Below are positions 35,624-45,115 of a DNA stretch of 64,000 nucleotides, piece by piece. The notes under the pieces were generated by a model, which worked only from the letters and a program-made list of their open reading frames with translations, was not told the DNA's origin and ran no database searches. The first letter of the stretch is position 1. The number at the start of each line of letters is the position of its first letter. The DNA comes from DASVUS01 sp036388675. GTDB lineage: Bacteria; Armatimonadota; Abditibacteriia; Abditibacteriales; Abditibacteriaceae. The stretch spans positions 43,320-107,319 of the forward strand of contig DASVRI010000041.1 in the NCBI GenBank assembly GCA_036388675.1. Reading direction: 5' to 3'. A program made the translations under genes and the position numbers.

Positions 35624-36580
35624 ATGCAGCGCACACTTAAAAGTAAATCTTCATTAGCACGCAACGACACCATTGCGCACGAGTATTTTCGGGCTTACCT
35701 GAGCGCGGAACAAACAGCCGCAACTACTCTGATTGTTCTGCATCAGCGCTACGACGGCGGCGGCGATACGGGTGCGCATCACCATGAGGATTTTTATGCG
35801 CTTTATGTTGTGCAAAGTGGTCGCGGCGTGCACGTGATTAACGATCATCCATATCAAATCGCGCGCGGCGATGTTTACATCACGCCGCCGGGCACGACGC
35901 ACCGTTATCGCGACTACCATGAACTGCGCGCCGAAGCCTTTTGTTTTCAGGCCGACTTTTTTCGCGATGAGGAACTGCACGCGTTGCGCGGTTTACCCGG
36001 CTTTTGGAACTTGTTGGTTACACCCGACCAAACAGAATCGGCGCGCCTGCGCGACTATCACCTGCACCTGTCGCCGGAGCGGCATCGTGACGTGGAAAGC
36101 ATGATCGACGAAATTAACAACGAACAGGGAAAAGAAGCGGCAGTCTCACGCGCGCTCGTGCGAAGTCTGTTCTTCCGCTTGCTGGTCTATTTAGCGAGAC
36201 AGCACGCGCAGCAGATAACAATCGGGCGCGACACGAGTACTCGCAATGCCATGAACACGGCACATAACATGGCCGATGTGCTGCGCTTTTGCGAAGCGCA
36301 TTTTCATGAGCCGCTGTCCGTTCCGCAGTTGGCGGCCATGATGTTCCTTTCGCCGGGCCGTTTTTCGGAGGTCTTCACGCGCGCGCTTGGAATGCCGCCC
36401 GCCACCTATCTTCGACGCTTACGACTGGAGCGGGCGCAGACGCTGTTGCGCACCACTTCACTGTCAACAACCGAAATCGCGCACAGCGTCGGCTTTAGCG
36501 ATTTAGCGCAGTTATCACGCGCCTTTCGCGCCGCGTTCGGCACCACGCCGAGCGCCTATCGAGCCACATACAAAACCTAA
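35624..36580 (+). CDS. AraC-family transcriptional regulator
   Basis: The 318-residue protein has an N-terminal cupin (HHHEDFYALYVVQSGRG, GDVYITPPGTTHRY) and two C-terminal helix-turn-helix motifs (SVPQLAAMMFLSPGRFSEVF; STTEIAHSVGFSDLAQLSRAF). It is divergent from the dioxygenase at 35524 and lies just before the isomerase at 36633, so it is placed to control both. It is the second AraC regulator of the cluster. Confidence 0.9.
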   Translation: MQRTLKSKSSLARNDTIAHEYFRAYLSAEQTAATTLIVLHQRYDGGGDTGAHHHEDFYALYVVQSGRGVHVINDHPYQIARGDVYITPPGTTHRYRDYHELRAEAFCFQADFFRDEELHALRGLPGFWNLLVTPDQTESARLRDYHLHLSPERHRDVESMIDEINNEQGKEAAVSRALVRSLFFRLLVYLARQHAQQITIGRDTSTRNAMNTAHNMADVLRFCEAHFHEPLSVPQLAAMMFLSPGRFSEVFTRALGMPPATYLRRLRLERAQTLLRTTSLSTTEIAHSVGFSDLAQLSRAFRAAFGTTPSAYRATYKT

Positions 36581-36632
36581 GTTTCAAAGCTTGACTTTGG
36601 GTTATCATTTCAGTAATTCCAGGGAGAACACG

Positions 36633-37778
36633 ATGAACATCTCAAACGAACAGTTGCAGCGCCTGAGCCAGTATGCGGGCTACATCGAAGGCGATCAGAT
36701 CGACCAGTTCTTTGCCGACTTCGGCATTCAATTCGGCGCGGGCCACTGGTGCGGCGGCGAGTTTTCCGACCGATTTGCGCCGGGAGGCTATAACTCGAAC
36801 GATCCGACGTTTGAGAAAGGCATCCTGGCCGAAATGAAGCGGGTGAAGCAGGCGAAAATCCAGGGCATCGAGTTCACCGATTCCAGTTTTATCCAGGGCG
36901 GCACTGCCTTTGGCGCCGAAGGCGATCTCGACGATGAACTGGTGGAAACGGTCAAGCAGAAACTCGACGAGTACTCGCTGGTGCCGGTCAACATGAACAT
37001 CAACACCTGGAGCCATCCCAAGTGGAAGTTCGGCGGCATCACAAACCCAAATCCGGCTGTGCGTCGCGATGCGATTGATTTGTGTCTGGCTGCTGCCGAA
37101 TTGGGCAAGCGTGTCGGCTGCCGCAGTTTGCAGTTGTGGCCCGGCTCCGATGGCTGGGATTACAACTTTGAAGTGAACTACGGTCAGCAACTCGACTGGT
37201 TCATCGAAGGCTGCATCGCGATTAACAACAAGGCGGCGGAAGTTGGCCTTGTATTCGGCACCGAGGCCAAGCATAAAGAGCCGCGCGAAGGCAACATGAT
37301 TTTGTATAACACGGCCAAAGCCGCGTGCGTCGCGATGGAAGTGAACAAGGCCAGCGGCAACAACAACATGGGCGTTGTTATCGACTATGGCCACGAGCAG
37401 ATGGTGGGCACCGAACCGGCGGACAACCTGTATTTCCTGAAGCGCATGAATGTGCCCATTCGCAACTTCCACATCAACAGCGCGCGTTTCAAGAGCAACG
37501 ACGAAGACCGCATTTGCGGCAGCGACGACATCTGGCGCTTCGTCGACTTTTGCTACGCCGCCATCGACACACAATACGACGGCTGGTTCGGCCTCGACCA
37601 ATTCACTTATCGCATGGACCCGGTGCGCGGCATGAGCCTGTCGCGCGAACTCTTCGCCAACAGCATGAAGAAAGCGCTGATTCTCTACTCACGCCGCGAC
37701 GAGTTGAAAACAGCGCGTTCCAGCGGCAAAGCCGAAGACGTAGTCGATGTCGTCAAGCGCGTTATTTACAACGGTTGA
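36633..37778 (+). CDS. Xylose/rhamnose isomerase-like TIM-barrel protein
   Basis: The 381-residue protein begins MNISNEQLQRLSQYAG after GGGAGA. Metal-site segments include FGTEAKHKEP (Glu, Lys), VIDYGHEQM (Asp, His) and NFHINSARF (His), as in RhaI/XylA-type sugar isomerases. It would interconvert an aldose and ketose or epimerise a sugar in the catabolic pathway. Its stop codon TGA is the first part of a GAGTACTC copy. Confidence 0.85.
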   Translation: MNISNEQLQRLSQYAGYIEGDQIDQFFADFGIQFGAGHWCGGEFSDRFAPGGYNSNDPTFEKGILAEMKRVKQAKIQGIEFTDSSFIQGGTAFGAEGDLDDELVETVKQKLDEYSLVPVNMNINTWSHPKWKFGGITNPNPAVRRDAIDLCLAAAELGKRVGCRSLQLWPGSDGWDYNFEVNYGQQLDWFIEGCIAINNKAAEVGLVFGTEAKHKEPREGNMILYNTAKAACVAMEVNKASGNNNMGVVIDYGHEQMVGTEPADNLYFLKRMNVPIRNFHINSARFKSNDEDRICGSDDIWRFVDFCYAAIDTQYDGWFGLDQFTYRMDPVRGMSLSRELFANSMKKALILYSRRDELKTARSSGKAEDVVDVVKRVIYNG

Positions 37779-37885
37779 GTACTCACATTCCGGCCTCTCC
37801 TAATGGGCAGAGGCCGGATTGTGGATAATGAGGCTGTTTACGATAACTCTTAAAGGCTAGGCTCGTTTGAACTAGAAGTCATCCT

Positions 37886-38092
37886 ATGAACCTCACCGTC
37901 AAACCGGAACAGAAAAACGATGGCAGATGAATGGCCGAAGTGCCGCAACTGCCTGGCTCTCTCGCTTATGGCGCCAGTCGTGAGCAGGCAATCACCTTTG
38001 CGGAAGCGTTGGCGCTGCGCGTCATTGCGGAACGGTTGGAGCACGACGAAGATGTGCCGGACATGGCACAGATGTTCTCGGTTGCCGCATGA
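37886..38092 (+). pseudogene. hicB: HicB-type antitoxin with internal stop
   Basis: The frame reads MNLTVKPEQKNDGR, then a TGA at 37928, then MAEVPQLPGSLAYGASREQA and on to VAA. In intact HicB proteins the stop position is Trp (GRW.AEVP), so a TGG to TGA change has broken the gene. The remainder (LPG, ALRVIAERLEHDE) is otherwise well preserved, so the change is recent or the codon is read through. Confidence 0.8.
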
Positions 38093-38163
38093 GCCAGTGG
38101 CACTCGACCAAAGCGCGTCGCGTTATCGCGGCTGAGACAAAGCGCCCGCAGCGCACTCCTTAA
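38089..38163 (+). pseudogene. hicA: Truncated HicA-like toxin gene
   Basis: The ATG overlaps the hicB stop by four bases. The reading frame gives MSQWHSTKARRVIAA, the usual start of the associated HicA toxins, then departs after about 15 residues and stops at 24 residues. The catalytic His region is missing, so no active toxin is made. Confidence 0.65.
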
Positions 38164-38271
38164 CTGCGCATAGATATTGACCAGGCCAGATCGAGTACTC
38201 GTTCTGTGCCTTTTGCTTTTGTGATAAACAAAAGCAACGATGGAACTGTAACGTGCCTCTGGAGAAAACCT

Positions 38272-39774
38272 GTGAACATAGATGTCCGCTCGTCTGCCCC
38301 TCTGAAGTTCAATACGCCGTGTCTTGTCGTGCCCGTGTGGCAAGGTCAGAAACTGGATGGCGTCGCTGCGCGCCTCAATAAAAGCCTGAACGGTCTGGTC
38401 GATGAAGTGATGGCGCAGGACGGTTTCAAAGCTGCTGTGGGCGAAACGCGTGTCCTGTACACCAACACCAACGATGCGATTGCCGCGCCGCGCGTGCTGT
38501 TGGTGGGGCTGGGCAAAGTGGAAAAGATCTCGCTGGCGAATTTGCGTAAAGCGGCGTCTAAAGCGGCGCGCGCCGTGCGTGCCATCAAGCGCGACCGTTT
38601 TGCTCTGGTTGTGCCGTTGCTGGATGATCTCTCAGAGCGCGACGCCGCCACAGCCCTGACCGAAGGCATCATCCTGGGTTTGCACGTCTTCAACGAGTTT
38701 AAGACCGACGAAGAAATAAAATCGCAGACACAAATCGGTTCGGTCACGTTCCTGGCCGACAAAGATTTAGTAGATGCCGTGCAGCCGGGCGTGCGCTACG
38801 GTCAACTCGCCGCTGAAGCCAACCTGCGCGGTCGCTATCTGGTGAATTTGCCCAGCAACATGAAATGGCCCGAATTCATGGCCGAGCAGACGCAGCAAAT
38901 TGCCGAGCAAAGTGGCCTGCGCTGCGAAGTGTGGGACGAAAATCGCATCCTCGAAGAGCGCATGGGCGCACTGCTTGGCGTCGGCATGGGCAGCGACAAG
39001 CCGCCGCGCTTCATGGTGCTTGAGTACTCGCCCCAGGGTAAAGAAAACGATCAGCCGATCATCCTCGTCGGTAAAGGCATGACTTTCGATAGCGGCGGAT
39101 ACTCGCTTAAACCCTCGACCGGCATGGAAGACATGAAGGATGACATGGGCGGCGCCGCTGTCGTGCTGGGCGCGATGTCGGTACTTAGAGACATGGAACT
39201 TCCACATCGAGTACTCGGAATCATTGCCAGCGCCGAGAACATGGTCAGCGGACGCGCGCAACGTCCCGGCGACATTGTGACGGCGCGCAACGGCAAGACC
39301 ATCGAAGTGCTTAACACCGATGCCGAAGGCCGCCTCATTCTGGCCGATGCGCTTTCTTACGCCAGCGAACAGAACCCGCGCGCCATCATCGATTTTGCAA
39401 CGCTGACAGGCGCCATCAACGTGGCGCTGGGGCAGGAAGCGGCGGGCTTGTTTTCCAATAATTCCGACCTGGCGCGTCAGGTGTGGCAAGCCGGAGAAAC
39501 CAGCGGCGACCGTGTGTGGGAGTTCCCGATGTGGGATGAATACCGGGAACACATCAAAGGCACCGTGTCGGATATAAAGAACATCGGCATCGACCGGCGT
39601 GCCGGAAGCATTGCGGCGGCGGTATTTCTGGAGCACTTCGTTGGGCCGGGAATACCATGGGCACACCTCGATATTGCGTCGGTCGCTTTTGTGCGCGACG
39701 ACCGTCCGCTCGTGGCGCGGGGCGCGACCGGCTTCGGCATTCGCCTCGCGCTGGAATTATTGCGCAACTGGTAA
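38272..39774 (+). CDS. pepA: Leucyl aminopeptidase (M17 family)
   Basis: This 500-residue zinc peptidase would remove N-terminal residues from cytoplasmic peptides. Metal-binding motifs GKGMTFDSGGYSLKP (about residues 267-281) and NTDAEGRLILADAL (about 347-360) are intact. The GTG at 38272 follows CTGGAG; an upstream in-frame ATG at 38206 lacks a ribosome site. Two GAGTACTC copies lie in it. The next two genes follow closely and may be co-transcribed. Confidence 0.93.
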   Translation: MNIDVRSSAPLKFNTPCLVVPVWQGQKLDGVAARLNKSLNGLVDEVMAQDGFKAAVGETRVLYTNTNDAIAAPRVLLVGLGKVEKISLANLRKAASKAARAVRAIKRDRFALVVPLLDDLSERDAATALTEGIILGLHVFNEFKTDEEIKSQTQIGSVTFLADKDLVDAVQPGVRYGQLAAEANLRGRYLVNLPSNMKWPEFMAEQTQQIAEQSGLRCEVWDENRILEERMGALLGVGMGSDKPPRFMVLEYSPQGKENDQPIILVGKGMTFDSGGYSLKPSTGMEDMKDDMGGAAVVLGAMSVLRDMELPHRVLGIIASAENMVSGRAQRPGDIVTARNGKTIEVLNTDAEGRLILADALSYASEQNPRAIIDFATLTGAINVALGQEAAGLFSNNSDLARQVWQAGETSGDRVWEFPMWDEYREHIKGTVSDIKNIGIDRRAGSIAAAVFLEHFVGPGIPWAHLDIASVAFVRDDRPLVARGATGFGIRLALELLRNW

Positions 39775-39788
39775 CGAGGTGATGGTGT

Positions 39789-40100
39789 TTGGCCGACAAA
39801 TCGTGGCAGTTCGAGCTTGAAGATGGCCTGCACACCGTTCGGCTGGTGCATGGCTTTGGTTCAGGGCACCGCGACATTTTCCTCGATGGAAAGCTGCACG
39901 AGCAAATGCGACGGCTACGACACCTACTGTTTGATTGCGGCAGCCGACACGAACTTGTGGTGAATGGGCATTGCTGCGTTGTGTGCATCAACTTAAGGTG
40001 GCTGTACCCCGGCTTCACCTATCGCTTCACCGTTGATGATCGTGTCATTGAAGAGTATCGTGCGCCAACCTGGCGGCAGCCGCCGATACCGGAACCCTGA
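39789..40100 (+). CDS. FAIM-like small beta protein
   Basis: The 103-residue protein reads DKSWQFELEDGLHTVRLVHG, then RDIFLDGKL, LLFDCGSRHELVVNG and YRFTVDDRVIEEY. This pattern resembles Fas apoptotic inhibitory molecule (FAIM1) repeats, a beta-sandwich family with scattered bacterial members and no settled bacterial role. It starts at a TTG with GAGGTGAT upstream. It sits 15 bases after pepA and 9 before the RDD gene, so it is probably part of a small operon. A hypothetical protein of unknown family is the alternative. Confidence 0.6.
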   Translation: MADKSWQFELEDGLHTVRLVHGFGSGHRDIFLDGKLHEQMRRLRHLLFDCGSRHELVVNGHCCVVCINLRWLYPGFTYRFTVDDRVIEEYRAPTWRQPPIPEP

Positions 40101-40108
40101 CCAACATT

Positions 40109-41056
40109 ATGCCTCGCACCGATTGGAACGATGAAGTCGATATTCTCTCCGCCGAGAACGTGAGCTTTGCCATTGAAACGGCGGGCCTGGGCTCGCGTAT
40201 GGGCGCGGCGCTGATCGACCTGAGCATTCAGGGCTTCGTTATCATCCTGCTATTGCTGGGTGCCAGTTGGGTTTCGGGTTACGTGCTGCCGCTCATCAAA
40301 GGCTGGAGCGCCTGGGCGCAGGCACTGGGAGCCGCGTTGATTATTCTTGTCGGTGTTACCATCACGCACGGTTACTACTTCTTGTTTGAGTGGCTGTGGG
40401 ATGGACAAACGCCCGGCAAACGCTGGCTGGGCCTGCGCGTCGTGCAGACATCCGGTATGCCGATCACGGTTTGGGAATCGTTGACGCGCAACCTTCTGCG
40501 CACCGTCGATTTCCTACCTGGCTTCTACGGAGCGGGAGCGCTGGTGGCACTGATCAACCCGCTGAACCGCCGCATCGGCGATATGGTGGCCGGCACCATT
40601 GTGGCGCGCGAACGACACGACGCGCATAATACCGTGCTCAACATTGATGCGGCGGCGGATGCGTTTTTGGCCGCGTATTCCGGCGGCGTGCCTGCGGGCA
40701 GCATCACTTCCGACACGGCAGCTTCAGGCGCAACTTTAACGAAATCTCCGCTCGCTGTTCACACGACCAACGTTCAAGCTTCCGAGTACTCGATACGCAT
40801 CAATGAGGCTTCAGCACCGGCTGCTGTTGCTGATCCGCGCGAAGCGGCGCTTGTGGCGCGTCTTGATGCGCAGGACATCGAATTGCTGCACGAGTTCATG
40901 ACGCGGCGCAGCCGGTTGCAAGCCGTGCCGCGCGAGCGCCTGGCGCATTCGGTGGCGCGACGATTGACCGATCGTTTTCAGCAGCCAATGCCATCGCCGG
41001 AGCTTATCGAGCCTTTTCTCGAAAACGTGGCCCGAGCACTGCGTCAGAATTCGTAA
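40109..41056 (+). CDS. RDD-family membrane protein
   Basis: The 315-residue protein shows the RDD domain: GSRMGAALIDL, three to four membrane spans, GQTPGKRWLGLRV and NRRIGDMVAGT. RDD proteins are small membrane proteins of uncertain transport or stress function. After the domain comes a soluble tail of about 140 residues ending in a helical segment (VARRLTDRFQQP). It follows the FAIM-like gene by 9 bases. Confidence 0.85.
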   Translation: MPRTDWNDEVDILSAENVSFAIETAGLGSRMGAALIDLSIQGFVIILLLLGASWVSGYVLPLIKGWSAWAQALGAALIILVGVTITHGYYFLFEWLWDGQTPGKRWLGLRVVQTSGMPITVWESLTRNLLRTVDFLPGFYGAGALVALINPLNRRIGDMVAGTIVARERHDAHNTVLNIDAAADAFLAAYSGGVPAGSITSDTAASGATLTKSPLAVHTTNVQASEYSIRINEASAPAAVADPREAALVARLDAQDIELLHEFMTRRSRLQAVPRERLAHSVARRLTDRFQQPMPSPELIEPFLENVARALRQNS

Positions 41057-41230
41057 GCCCGAAAACTATAAACGTCGCTTCGAGTAACGTCCATGCCGTT
41101 ACGTGCGATAATAACATCCTGCAAGCGGCCTCAACTCGCATGAGGGCTGCCCACGCTGCGCATTGATGAACACTTTGTGGCATGTGCCTTTGCGTGTTCG
41201 CGTGATGGATGACTGTTATTCCCGGTAAGA

Positions 41231-43162
41231 ATGTTAAACAACCCTATTCTCACACGCGAATCGCGCACACGCTGGCGGGGTGCGCGCGCCTTTCTATTGA
41301 TGATGGCCTATGCCGCGACACTGACAATTGCTGTGGTATGGCGCTATTGGAATGCGTTGCCGGGAGTGGAGTACTCGTTTTCAACAGACCAGGATATACA
41401 GAGCACTTCTTCTCTGGGGCGTGAGTTGTTTCTGACCCTTTCCACGTTGCAAATAATCGGTTGGATGATTCTGGCACCGGCGCTCACCGCAACCGGTTTA
41501 GCGGGCGAGCGCGAGCGCGGCTTGCTCGAAGGTGTTCAGCTTTCACGGCTTTCCCCGGTGCAGATTCTGTGGGGCAAAATGCTGTCGGCTCTGTCGTTTA
41601 TCGTGCTGATGATGCCCGTTGCACTTCCGATTACGGCGACCTGCTTTTTGTTGGGCGGCCTGGCTCCGCATGAACTGGTTATCATGACGCTGCTGCAACT
41701 GGTAACCGCGGCCAACGGCGCCGGCATCGGGCTGTTCTTCTCAGCGCGTAGTCGACGCGCGCAGGTGGCACTGGCCAGTGCTTTCGTGCTGACAGCCGTG
41801 TGGGGCCTGGGAAGCTACATGGCGTTCGAGCAATGGCAAGGCGGAGCGACGGCGCTTGGCCCATCAACCGAATTCCTCGGATGGCTGTGGGGCCTGGGCA
41901 CGGCCATTATCGGTTGGTCGAGCCCTATTGCGGCCACGATTGACGTTATCGCTCCGCGCTCGCCAAACTTTTTTGCCGTACTGCCATTTAGCGGCCTGTT
42001 CGCACATGTCCCGCTGTGGACAGTCAGCATTGCTCTTCAACTAGCGAGTGTAGCGGCTTTGTTGTGGCTGGGAACGCGCTCGCTGCGCAAGCCCTTGCCC
42101 GATCTCACCATCTCCGACCGGCGTTGGACCGATCCGGTGCGTGAACGCTATGCGCAATTAATGGCAGCCAGTGCCGCGCGCGCCGCCAACGCTCGTGAAC
42201 GTGCGAGCAGCCGCCTCGCGCGCCAGGCAGGCAATGCCCTGCTGTGGGAGCTGCCGCTGCATAAGCTGATCCGTTTTCGCAACCCGATTTTACAGCGCGA
42301 AGTGCGAGGAAAATTCCGCTGGAGATCCGGCACGCTGGCGACGACTGTGTTTCAGGCGCTGCTGGCCCTGGTTCCGGCGGGCCTTTATGTGACGCTGCTG
42401 TTTGCAGCGTTCTACCCGCCGGATCGCGCGGCGACATGGTGGGGTGTAGCCAACATGGCAATCGCTGTTCTCATGCTGGCCTGCGCTGTTATGGGCGCCG
42501 GCAGTATCACGCGTGAACGCGAAGGCGGCACATGGGAAAGTTTGCATCTTTCGTTGCTGCCGCCACGCGAAATCATCGCAGCCAAATTTGCTGCACCGCT
42601 CATCGCCTGCTTCTATTACAGCCTGCCCATTCTGCCAGTGTTGGCTTTTTACGTCAACTACAGCATTGCACCACGCACGAATCAGGTTTATGGCGTTCCC
42701 GTGCCGCAAGCGGTCGCAACAATCATGATCCTGGTCGGCGCGAGTGCTGTTTGCACCGCGTGGGGCCTTTTGCTGTCTGCGCTGTGCACGCGCACTCTTA
42801 CGGCTGTGGGTTGGACACTGGCGACGTTGCTGCTGGCTCTTGTTTTGGTACCGGCAGCGCTCGCCGCCGGTAGTGTGATGCACCAAAATGAGGAGAACTT
42901 TTTACTTTGGTGGCACCCTTCCATTGCCTTGCAGAAGGTGCAGGGCGGCGCGTGGTCCTTTGGTGAAGTGCGCGATGCGTCATCCGGTTTTCAAACTGGT
43001 TTAATCTATATGGCGTGTATGGCTTTTGCCAGTCTGTGCCTGCTGCTGGCAACGGGTATTGTACTGCGGCGGCAGATGCGCAACTTCGGCATAGCGCGCA
43101 AGGCGGCGACTTCGAGCGCAGACTTGCCTCCTGGTGCAGAAGCTTCCCAGGTTGCCGGTTGA
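41231..43162 (+). CDS. ABC-2 type permease, duplicated form
   Basis: The 643-residue protein has about twelve membrane spans in two halves that each begin with a similar segment: NPILTRESRTRWRGAR near the N-terminus and NPILQREVRGKFRWRSG near residue 355. Each half also has an AGERERG or REREGG turn typical of ABC-2 permeases. No ATPase gene adjoins it, so a distant partner would be needed. Its role could be export of a lipid, peptide or antibiotic. Confidence 0.75.
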   Translation: MLNNPILTRESRTRWRGARAFLLMMAYAATLTIAVVWRYWNALPGVEYSFSTDQDIQSTSSLGRELFLTLSTLQIIGWMILAPALTATGLAGERERGLLEGVQLSRLSPVQILWGKMLSALSFIVLMMPVALPITATCFLLGGLAPHELVIMTLLQLVTAANGAGIGLFFSARSRRAQVALASAFVLTAVWGLGSYMAFEQWQGGATALGPSTEFLGWLWGLGTAIIGWSSPIAATIDVIAPRSPNFFAVLPFSGLFAHVPLWTVSIALQLASVAALLWLGTRSLRKPLPDLTISDRRWTDPVRERYAQLMAASAARAANARERASSRLARQAGNALLWELPLHKLIRFRNPILQREVRGKFRWRSGTLATTVFQALLALVPAGLYVTLLFAAFYPPDRAATWWGVANMAIAVLMLACAVMGAGSITREREGGTWESLHLSLLPPREIIAAKFAAPLIACFYYSLPILPVLAFYVNYSIAPRTNQVYGVPVPQAVATIMILVGASAVCTAWGLLLSALCTRTLTAVGWTLATLLLALVLVPAALAAGSVMHQNEENFLLWWHPSIALQKVQGGAWSFGEVRDASSGFQTGLIYMACMAFASLCLLLATGIVLRRQMRNFGIARKAATSSADLPPGAEASQVAG

Positions 43163-43180
43163 ACCATATCTAAATCCTTG

Positions 43181-44956
43181 ATGAACCCTATTGTTGGCCG
43201 TGAGTTGCGCTCACGCTGGCGGAGACGGCGCGCTTTTGGACTGGTGTTCGGCTACAGCGCTGTGTTGTCACTCGTAATGCTGTGGTTGTGTCGCGATCTG
43301 CTGCGAGTTCCAACGCACGCGACACAGTTCGCCTCAGGCACCGCTCGCGCCGGATACGAGATCTTTGTCAGCCTCACCTGGATGCAAACCCTGGGCTGGA
43401 TGCTCCTCGCACCGGCGCTCACCGCCACAGGCATTGCCGGCGAGCGAGAACAGGGTTTGCTGGAAAGTTTGCAACTCGCTGCGCTTTCACCGCTGCAAAT
43501 TGCCTGGGGCAAGCTGGCTTCGGTGTTGCTGTTTGCTCTGTTGCTGTGGCTCTGTGCCCTGCCCGTTAGCGCCATCTGCTTTCTGCTGGGCGGCGTCTCG
43601 TTGGTACAATACCTGATGAGCCTCTTGATACAGTTTGCCGCCGCTGTTAGCGCTGCGGTCGTCGGGCTGTATTTCTCGGCGTGGAGCCATCGCGCCGGCG
43701 CCGCTCTGCGCAAAACGTTTGCAGCGCTCGTAGTGTGGAACATTGTGAGCCTGGTATGCGCGGTTCTGCCTTTTGGCAACGGGCTTATAACTCGCCTGCT
43801 CTACCTTTTGGGTAGCAGCAACCCCATTATTGCGGTTTTGTCGGTTATGCAGGGCAACAATAGAAGCATTTCTATTTTGCGCGGTGGCGGCTTCGTGCCG
43901 TTCTCCTGGTGGATTGATGCCCTGGTAAGTTTGCCGCCGTGGGCCATCAACCTGTTGTTGCAAAGCCTCGTTTCAGTTTTGCTCTTCAAGTCGGCGGTGC
44001 GTGCCTTGCGTCGCCCTTTCGCGGAAGAATATTGGGTTGAGCGCCCGCGTTGTGAGGCTCAGCGTGTCACTTCGAGTACTCGGAACGAACCGGCCCGCGC
44101 CCGAGAAGTGATGTGGTGGCAAATTCCTCTGACGCGCTCTCAGCACTTTGCCAACCCGCTGTTACAGCGCGAAGTGCGCGGCAAGTTTCGTATGCGTCGT
44201 GTGCCGTTGGTCATAATCGTTATCGAGGCGCTGCTTGGCGCCGGCGTGTTGTCCTTTTATGGCCTGGCTGTATGGTGGGCATTGACGAACCCCATTTCGC
44301 GCATTAATATCTGGTGGGTCCTTTGTTTAACGATGCTGATTGTTGTAATGATCGCTTCGGCGATGATGGGAGCCGGCGCCTTCTCACGCGAACGAGAAGG
44401 CGGCACTTTCGAGTCGCTGTTTTTGTCGAGCCTTTCCAATGGCGAAATCTTGCTGGCCAAGATCTTCGCGCCTCTGATTGCACACTGCGTTTATGGCCTG
44501 CCATGGGTTCCGTTGCTGGTGCTTTGCGTGCGCGGCCTGTCTTACCGCCCTGCGTCATCGCCGTCCGGCGTGGCGCTAAACCAGGCTGTGGGCACACTTC
44601 TGGTTCTGGGTTCTACGGCGTGGTGTTACACGGCCTGGGGCATGTTGATGTCGTGGCTGTGCCGCCGCACTTCGGTCGCTGTCGGATGGACAATCGGCAC
44701 ATTGTTCCTCGCCACGGTCTTTGTGCCCATTCTGCTTTCGCTCTCCGGCCCGTCGCCAGCCCTCGATTTCCTGTGGTTCGTTCATCCGTTGTTCATTTTC
44801 TTTGCAGTCATGGAGCCGCAAGAATGGAGCCTGTCCAAAGCCAATCCGCTGCTATACGCTGTTGTGGCGGCATTGGTTCTCTTTGCAGCCGGAAGCACGT
44901 TCCTCGCAGTGTTGCAGCACAACATGAGAGAGCGGGCTCGTGAACTGCACAAATAG
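43181..44956 (+). CDS. ABC-2 type permease, duplicated form (paralogue)
   Basis: The 591-residue protein is a paralogue of the preceding gene: NPIVGRELRSRWRRRRAF opens it and NPLLQREVRGKFRMRR recurs near residue 325. About twelve membrane spans are visible. An ATG at 43181 directly follows an in-frame TTG. The pair probably form a heterodimeric membrane domain. Confidence 0.75.
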   Translation: MNPIVGRELRSRWRRRRAFGLVFGYSAVLSLVMLWLCRDLLRVPTHATQFASGTARAGYEIFVSLTWMQTLGWMLLAPALTATGIAGEREQGLLESLQLAALSPLQIAWGKLASVLLFALLLWLCALPVSAICFLLGGVSLVQYLMSLLIQFAAAVSAAVVGLYFSAWSHRAGAALRKTFAALVVWNIVSLVCAVLPFGNGLITRLLYLLGSSNPIIAVLSVMQGNNRSISILRGGGFVPFSWWIDALVSLPPWAINLLLQSLVSVLLFKSAVRALRRPFAEEYWVERPRCEAQRVTSSTRNEPARAREVMWWQIPLTRSQHFANPLLQREVRGKFRMRRVPLVIIVIEALLGAGVLSFYGLAVWWALTNPISRINIWWVLCLTMLIVVMIASAMMGAGAFSREREGGTFESLFLSSLSNGEILLAKIFAPLIAHCVYGLPWVPLLVLCVRGLSYRPASSPSGVALNQAVGTLLVLGSTAWCYTAWGMLMSWLCRRTSVAVGWTIGTLFLATVFVPILLSLSGPSPALDFLWFVHPLFIFFAVMEPQEWSLSKANPLLYAVVAALVLFAAGSTFLAVLQHNMRERARELHK

Positions 44957-45115
44957 CGCTACTCGCCCGTCGAGTACTCGCCAGGCACCGGGTCTAAGTG
45001 GCATAGATTTTATGATATATTAGGCTGTATTGTCATAGACGCTCCAGATCGGTGGGTGAACAGAAGACCAATTATGAGTTCCTGCCAAAAAATGGCATAA
45101 ACGTTATAGATTGAT

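Larger units (their letters stand above)
37779..38271. other. Intergenic region with toxin-antitoxin relict
   Basis: The region carries a palindrome at the previous stop codon, a relict hicBA pair (37886-38163), another GAGTACTC (38193) and then the leader of the aminopeptidase gene. GGAG lies about 8 bases before the GTG start of that gene. Confidence 0.6.
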
